Assembly: GCA_028287415.1 (NCBI GenBank)
Contig: JAQBPS010000680.1
Coordinates: forward strand, 1 to 8,333
DNA length: 8,333 nt
Direction: 5' to 3'
Source of the DNA: Bacillota bacterium
Lineage (GTDB): Bacteria > Bacillota > Sulfobacillia > Symbiobacteriales > Symbiobacteriaceae
Part shown: piece after piece, positions 4,825 through 8,333 of the stretch
Layout of the letters: each line of letters opens with the position of its first letter
Position numbering within the stretch: position 1 is the first letter of the stretch
Notes under the pieces: generated by a model
Told to the model about the DNA's origin: nothing
Databases searched by the model: none
What the model saw: the letters and a program-made list of their open reading frames with translations, nothing else
Position numbers and translations under genes: made by a program

Positions 4825-5772
4825 GTGTACGCTGCGCGCAGGGTCTTTGCCGGACGGGCCTCACAACATTTGGCCGAGGCGATCTGCCGCCACCTGGGCG
4901 AACCGCTGGGTCAGGCGGAGATCTTGAAGTTCAGGAACGACAACACCTTTGTCCAGATTCTCGAGAACGTGCGTGAGTGCGACGTGTTCGTCGTGCAGAC
5001 CTCCTGCCCGCCGGTCGACGAGAACCTGATGGAACTGCTGATCATGATCGATGCCCTGCGCCGGGCATCGGCCAGTCGGATCACCGCCGTGCTCCCCTAC
5101 TACCCTTACGTCCGCTCTGACAAGAAGGACCAGCCGCGGGTGCCGATCACGGCCCGGCTGGTCGCTGACCTGCTGACAACCGCCGGCGCCGACCGGGTGG
5201 TCACCATTGACCTGCACGCCCCCCAGATTCAGGGCTTTTTCTCGGTCCCGCTCGATCACCTGACGGCCACTCACCTCTTTTGCGACTACCTGCGGGCGAA
5301 GGGGCTCGACGCACCCGTGGCGGTAGCGACCGACTCGGGTGCGGCAAAGCGCGCCCTGGGCTTCGCCCGGGGACTTGGTGCGCCGCTGGCGATCATGGAG
5401 AAGCACCGGCTCGGCAACACCGACACGGTGGAGGTAACCGCTTTCATCGGCGATGTCCGGGGGCGTCAGGCGATTATTTTCGAGGACGAGATCGCTTCCG
5501 GCCACACGATTGTCGGTGCCGTGGACGTGCTCAGGCAGCAGGGGGCAGCGGAAATTTACGTATGCGCGCCCCATGGCCTTTTTTCCGAGGGAGCCCTGGA
5601 TCGACTCGCGACGGCGGGTATTTCCGAGGTAATCACGACGGACACGGTACCCCACCGCCTGGCAGCCCTGCCAGCGTTAGTCACCGAGCTCTCTGTGGCG
5701 CCACTCCTGGGCGAGGCGATCCGCCGCATCAACACGGGGGAGTCGATCAGTGACCTGTTCCGGGGTGAGTGA
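4825..5772 (+). CDS. prs: Ribose-phosphate pyrophosphokinase (PRPP synthase), divergent type
   Basis: The enzyme makes 5-phosphoribosyl-1-diphosphate from ribose-5-phosphate and ATP, the precursor of purines, pyrimidines, His, Trp and NAD. The 315-aa length matches the family. Conserved blocks are LMELLIMIDALRRASASRIT (68-87), the PYYPYVRSDKKD segment (91-102), TARLVADLL, DLHAPQIQGFF with catalytic-region H131 (129-139), the flexible loop EKHRLGN (192-198) and the PRPP loop FEDEIASGHT (219-228). The end is AEAIRRINTGESIS-like. Several motifs depart from the enterobacterial/Bacillus form: KFRNDNTF in place of the usual FSDGE motif, KHR in place of KRR, and E220-D221 in place of the Asp pair. 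As I recall, Thermus/Deinococcus enzymes show a similar FxNDN variant, so it is probably active. It may be a second copy in the genome. Confidence 0.92.
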   Translation: MYAARRVFAGRASQHLAEAICRHLGEPLGQAEILKFRNDNTFVQILENVRECDVFVVQTSCPPVDENLMELLIMIDALRRASASRITAVLPYYPYVRSDKKDQPRVPITARLVADLLTTAGADRVVTIDLHAPQIQGFFSVPLDHLTATHLFCDYLRAKGLDAPVAVATDSGAAKRALGFARGLGAPLAIMEKHRLGNTDTVEVTAFIGDVRGRQAIIFEDEIASGHTIVGAVDVLRQQGAAEIYVCAPHGLFSEGALDRLATAGISEVITTDTVPHRLAALPALVTELSVAPLLGEAIRRINTGESISDLFRGE

Positions 5773-5799
5773 AAGCCTGTCCGCCTAACGGCCGCGCGC

Positions 5800-6147
5800 T
5801 TAGAGCTGCTTGAGCCGCTCCCGAACCTCGTCGATCAGGAAGTTGACTGGCTCCTCCAGCTCATCAGTCTCCTCTTCTATCCGGGCGGCGAGCTCCACCA
5901 CAGTGCCCTTGTGCAGGTAGACCACCAGCAGGGAGCCGTTGGGGAACTGAAAGCACCACATCGCGTGCTCCTGCTCGCCCTGGTGGGCGCTGGGGACGCC
6001 GAGCATTGCCTTGACGATCAGCCGGACGGAGCGTTCCCGGCCCTTATTCAACTCCAGCCACTCCTGGCGCCGGTATTCCAACGGTTTCGTGACCGGCAGG
6101 TGATTGCCAAAAACCTTCTTCTGTACAAACGTCTGGGTCGTGAGCAA
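5800..6147 (-). CDS. Unrecognised 115-aa protein after the GNAT gene
   Basis: I do not recognise the family. The small soluble protein opens with a basic/polar segment (TTQTFVQKKVFGNHLPVTKP). A helix-like RRQEWLELNKGRERSVRLIV and a hydrophobic strand pair follow (MWCFQFPNGSLLVVYLHKGT, about 72-91). It ends in an acidic amphipathic helix (LAARIEEETDELEEPVNFLI and a basic end). The start is TTG at 6147-6145, supported by AAAGGAGG 11 nt upstream, which is slightly long spacing. The frame remains open back to 6282, but that part overlaps the acetyltransferase gene and lacks a ribosome site. It lies 61 bp after the GNAT stop on the same strand and probably shares its transcript. Confidence 0.65.
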   Translation of the reverse strand: MLTTQTFVQKKVFGNHLPVTKPLEYRRQEWLELNKGRERSVRLIVKAMLGVPSAHQGEQEHAMWCFQFPNGSLLVVYLHKGTVVELAARIEEETDELEEPVNFLIDEVRERLKQL

Positions 6148-6158
6148 GGGCTCGTCGA

Positions 6159-6166
6159 CCTCCTTT
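6159..6166 (-). promoter_or_regulatory. Ribosome binding site for the 115-aa gene
   Basis: On the minus strand it reads AAAGGAGG, 11 bases before TTG at 6147. It is the only strong site in the 61-bp gap after the GNAT gene and argues that the reading frame below it is translated from here. Confidence 0.55.
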
Positions 6167-6208
6167 GGAGCCAATATTTCGCAATGATCCAGGCCAACCT
6201 GCTTAAAT

Positions 6209-7072
6209 CTACCGTACGTACCGGGTGGCGTCAAGGAGATGCGGGGCGTAGACCTCCCGCACGTAGGCCTGACGGAATCCAATCCGCAGATACAGCTGCT
6301 CGGCCGGGCTGCCGGGCGTGGTATCGAGGAAAAGGAAGCCGCTGCCGTCCTGCTGCCAGTCCTGAACTAGTCTGCGCATGACTGCCGTGGCCACGCCCTG
6401 GCCCCGGCTGCCAGGGTCGGTGCCGACTGCCAGAACCTGGCCCAAATCCGGCGTCTGGTGGAGAATTGCGGTGCCGGCAGGGCGCCCGCCCACGGTGGCC
6501 AGGTACCAGCGGGCGCTGGTGCCCATGGTCCGGAAGGCGTGGCGCTTCTCGTGCAGGGCGTCCGCCTCGTTGCCCCGTGCCCCGAAGGCCCGCCAGCAGA
6601 TCGCATTCCAGGCCGGCAGCTCGGCGGCATCAATCTGCCGGACGACAACGCCCGGTAGCTGCCGGCGCCCGCCGAGCAGCCCGAAGAGGCCGCGGCGGAC
6701 GGGGGGCGGCGTGGGGGCAGGGGCCGCTGCAACGCCCTGCCCATCCCAGACGTAGGCCGCCTGGCGAAGTACCGGCCGGAAGCCGGCCTCCGCGAGGCGT
6801 TCGGGCAGGTCGTGCGGGCGGGACAGGCTGGTTGCGGTGATGTAGGCGCCGCGACCGGCGGCCTCCGCGATCACTGCATCCACGGCGGCGTCCGGACCAT
6901 CCAGGAACATGACCATCTCGCCGCCTGGCTCGACGATCAGCGATGCCGGCCCCATGGACGCCTCACGCGCCCCGAACCAGAGCTGGCGGATCAACAGGAT
7001 GGCACGCTCCATGATCATGCTCTGCTGCCACTCGTCATCGCCTGACTGGCAAAACGCTGACTCGAACTGCAT
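6209..7072 (-). CDS. GNAT family N-acetyltransferase with an extra N-terminal domain
   Basis: The C-terminal half (about 142-277 of 287 aa) is a GNAT domain that would transfer an acetyl group from acetyl-CoA to an unknown acceptor. Its motif A strand-turn-helix is VLAVGTDPGSRGQGVATAV (213-231) with the R-G-Q-G-V-A pyrophosphate-binding turn. Motif B has the usual tyrosine and GF (LYLRIGF, 260-266). The N-terminal part (1-110) has no clear acetyl-CoA motif but ends in a GNAT-like LAEAGFRPVLRQAAYVW, so it may be a degenerate second GNAT fold. A Pro/Ala linker (114-125) joins the halves. The start at 7072 follows GGGGGTG, 5-6 nt upstream; the frame is open to 7261, but that section overlaps the ABC gene and is not protein-like. 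Confidence 0.88.
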   Translation of the reverse strand: MQFESAFCQSGDDEWQQSMIMERAILLIRQLWFGAREASMGPASLIVEPGGEMVMFLDGPDAAVDAVIAEAAGRGAYITATSLSRPHDLPERLAEAGFRPVLRQAAYVWDGQGVAAAPAPTPPPVRRGLFGLLGGRRQLPGVVVRQIDAAELPAWNAICWRAFGARGNEADALHEKRHAFRTMGTSARWYLATVGGRPAGTAILHQTPDLGQVLAVGTDPGSRGQGVATAVMRRLVQDWQQDGSGFLFLDTTPGSPAEQLYLRIGFRQAYVREVYAPHLLDATRYVR

Positions 7073-7113
7073 GGCATCACCCCCGGGCGGCGATGTGAAA
7101 TCGGGACGGTTGA

Positions 7114-7146
7114 AACAGGCCATCTCCGGGTCGGAGATGGCCTGTT
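7114..7146 (-). terminator. 14-bp hairpin after the ABC ATPase gene
   Basis: 7114-7127 and 7133-7146 are perfect complements (AACAGGCCATCTCC and its reverse complement) around a 5-nt loop. The hairpin starts 8 bases after the ABC ATPase stop codon on the minus strand. The downstream T-run is short (TTTC, counting the last stem bases), so termination may be partial and some transcription may enter the GNAT gene, whose start is 41 bases further on. Confidence 0.65.
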
Positions 7147-7154
7147 GATCACAA

Positions 7155-8249
<1,095 letters not shown>

Positions 8250-8290
8250 TGCGAATGTCCTCCCTTGGCCCTTTAAGCCCTGGTGTATTC

Positions 8291-8311
8291 GAGACGGGGC
8301 GGTCCCGTCCC
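8291..8311 (-). other. Leader hairpin upstream of the ABC ATPase gene
   Basis: GAGACGGG (8291-8298) pairs with CCCGTCCC (8304-8311) around a 5-nt loop, with one G-U if read as minus-strand RNA. It lies about 40 nt before the GTG start and has no T-tract after it. It could be 5' leader structure or the terminator stem of a gene beyond the right edge. I see no promoter between it and the gene. Confidence 0.3.
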
Positions 8312-8333
8312 ACTATCGAACGCGTGCGGCGAG

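Noticed and set aside
4861..5655. 264-aa minus-strand open frame
   Set aside because: Antisense shadow of the PRPP synthase gene, which is supported by homology and a ribosome site.

Overview
The window looks like chromosome from a GC-rich Gram-positive bacterium. A high-GC member of the Clostridia / Symbiobacterium type is my best guess, inferred from gene content and style rather than from a search. The pointers are a full-length RNase Y (typical of Firmicutes), strong AAGGAGG-type ribosome binding sites, frequent GTG and TTG starts, a textbook sigma-A promoter and high-GC coding DNA. Nine protein genes are supported. Four are recognisable families (RNase Y, DedA membrane protein, PRPP synthase, UgpC/MsmX-type ABC ATPase), one is a GNAT acetyltransferase, and four are unrecognised.

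Layout. Positions 1-390 hold two copies of an AT-richer, fold-back dispersed repeat built from CACGGATTT-like words; the second copy has perfect 11-bp outer inverted ends. On the minus strand, reading right to left, come a 245-aa unknown protein (3661-2924), a 350-bp gap, rny (2573-1020), an intrinsic terminator, and a 171-aa unknown protein (915-400). The 350-bp gap is the most interesting part. It carries a near-perfect sigma-A promoter (TTGACA, 17 bp, TATCAT), then a roughly 258-nt predicted RNA. Its first bases can pair with its 3' part over about 24 base pairs, enclosing several hairpins, and it ends in an intrinsic terminator 37 nt before the rny start. The 3' strand of the closing helix is the same sequence as the 5' arm of the terminator, so the two folds exclude each other: the architecture of an attenuator/riboswitch, or of a free-standing structured ncRNA, in front of the main mRNA-decay nuclease gene.

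Right of this, a small unknown gene (3749-4129, plus) diverges from the 245-aa gene across an 87-bp spacer with a 12-bp perfect palindrome. It then converges with a DedA gene (4734-4126, minus). The two stop codons overlap inside the loop of a 12-bp perfect hairpin. A divergent-type PRPP synthase gene (4825-5772, plus) starts back-to-back with dedA and converges on a 115-aa unknown gene (6147-5800, minus). That gene follows a GNAT acetyltransferase gene (7072-6209, minus), probably in one transcript. A 14-bp hairpin separates these from an upstream ABC transporter ATPase gene (8249-7155, minus), which has no permease or binding-protein gene beside it inside the window.

Functionally the region mixes RNA turnover (rny and its leader), nucleotide precursor supply (PRPP synthase), membrane lipid/transport functions (DedA, ABC ATPase) and small unknown proteins. 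There is no single pathway. The mixture of strands and the many hairpins at gene ends suggest short, separately controlled transcription units.
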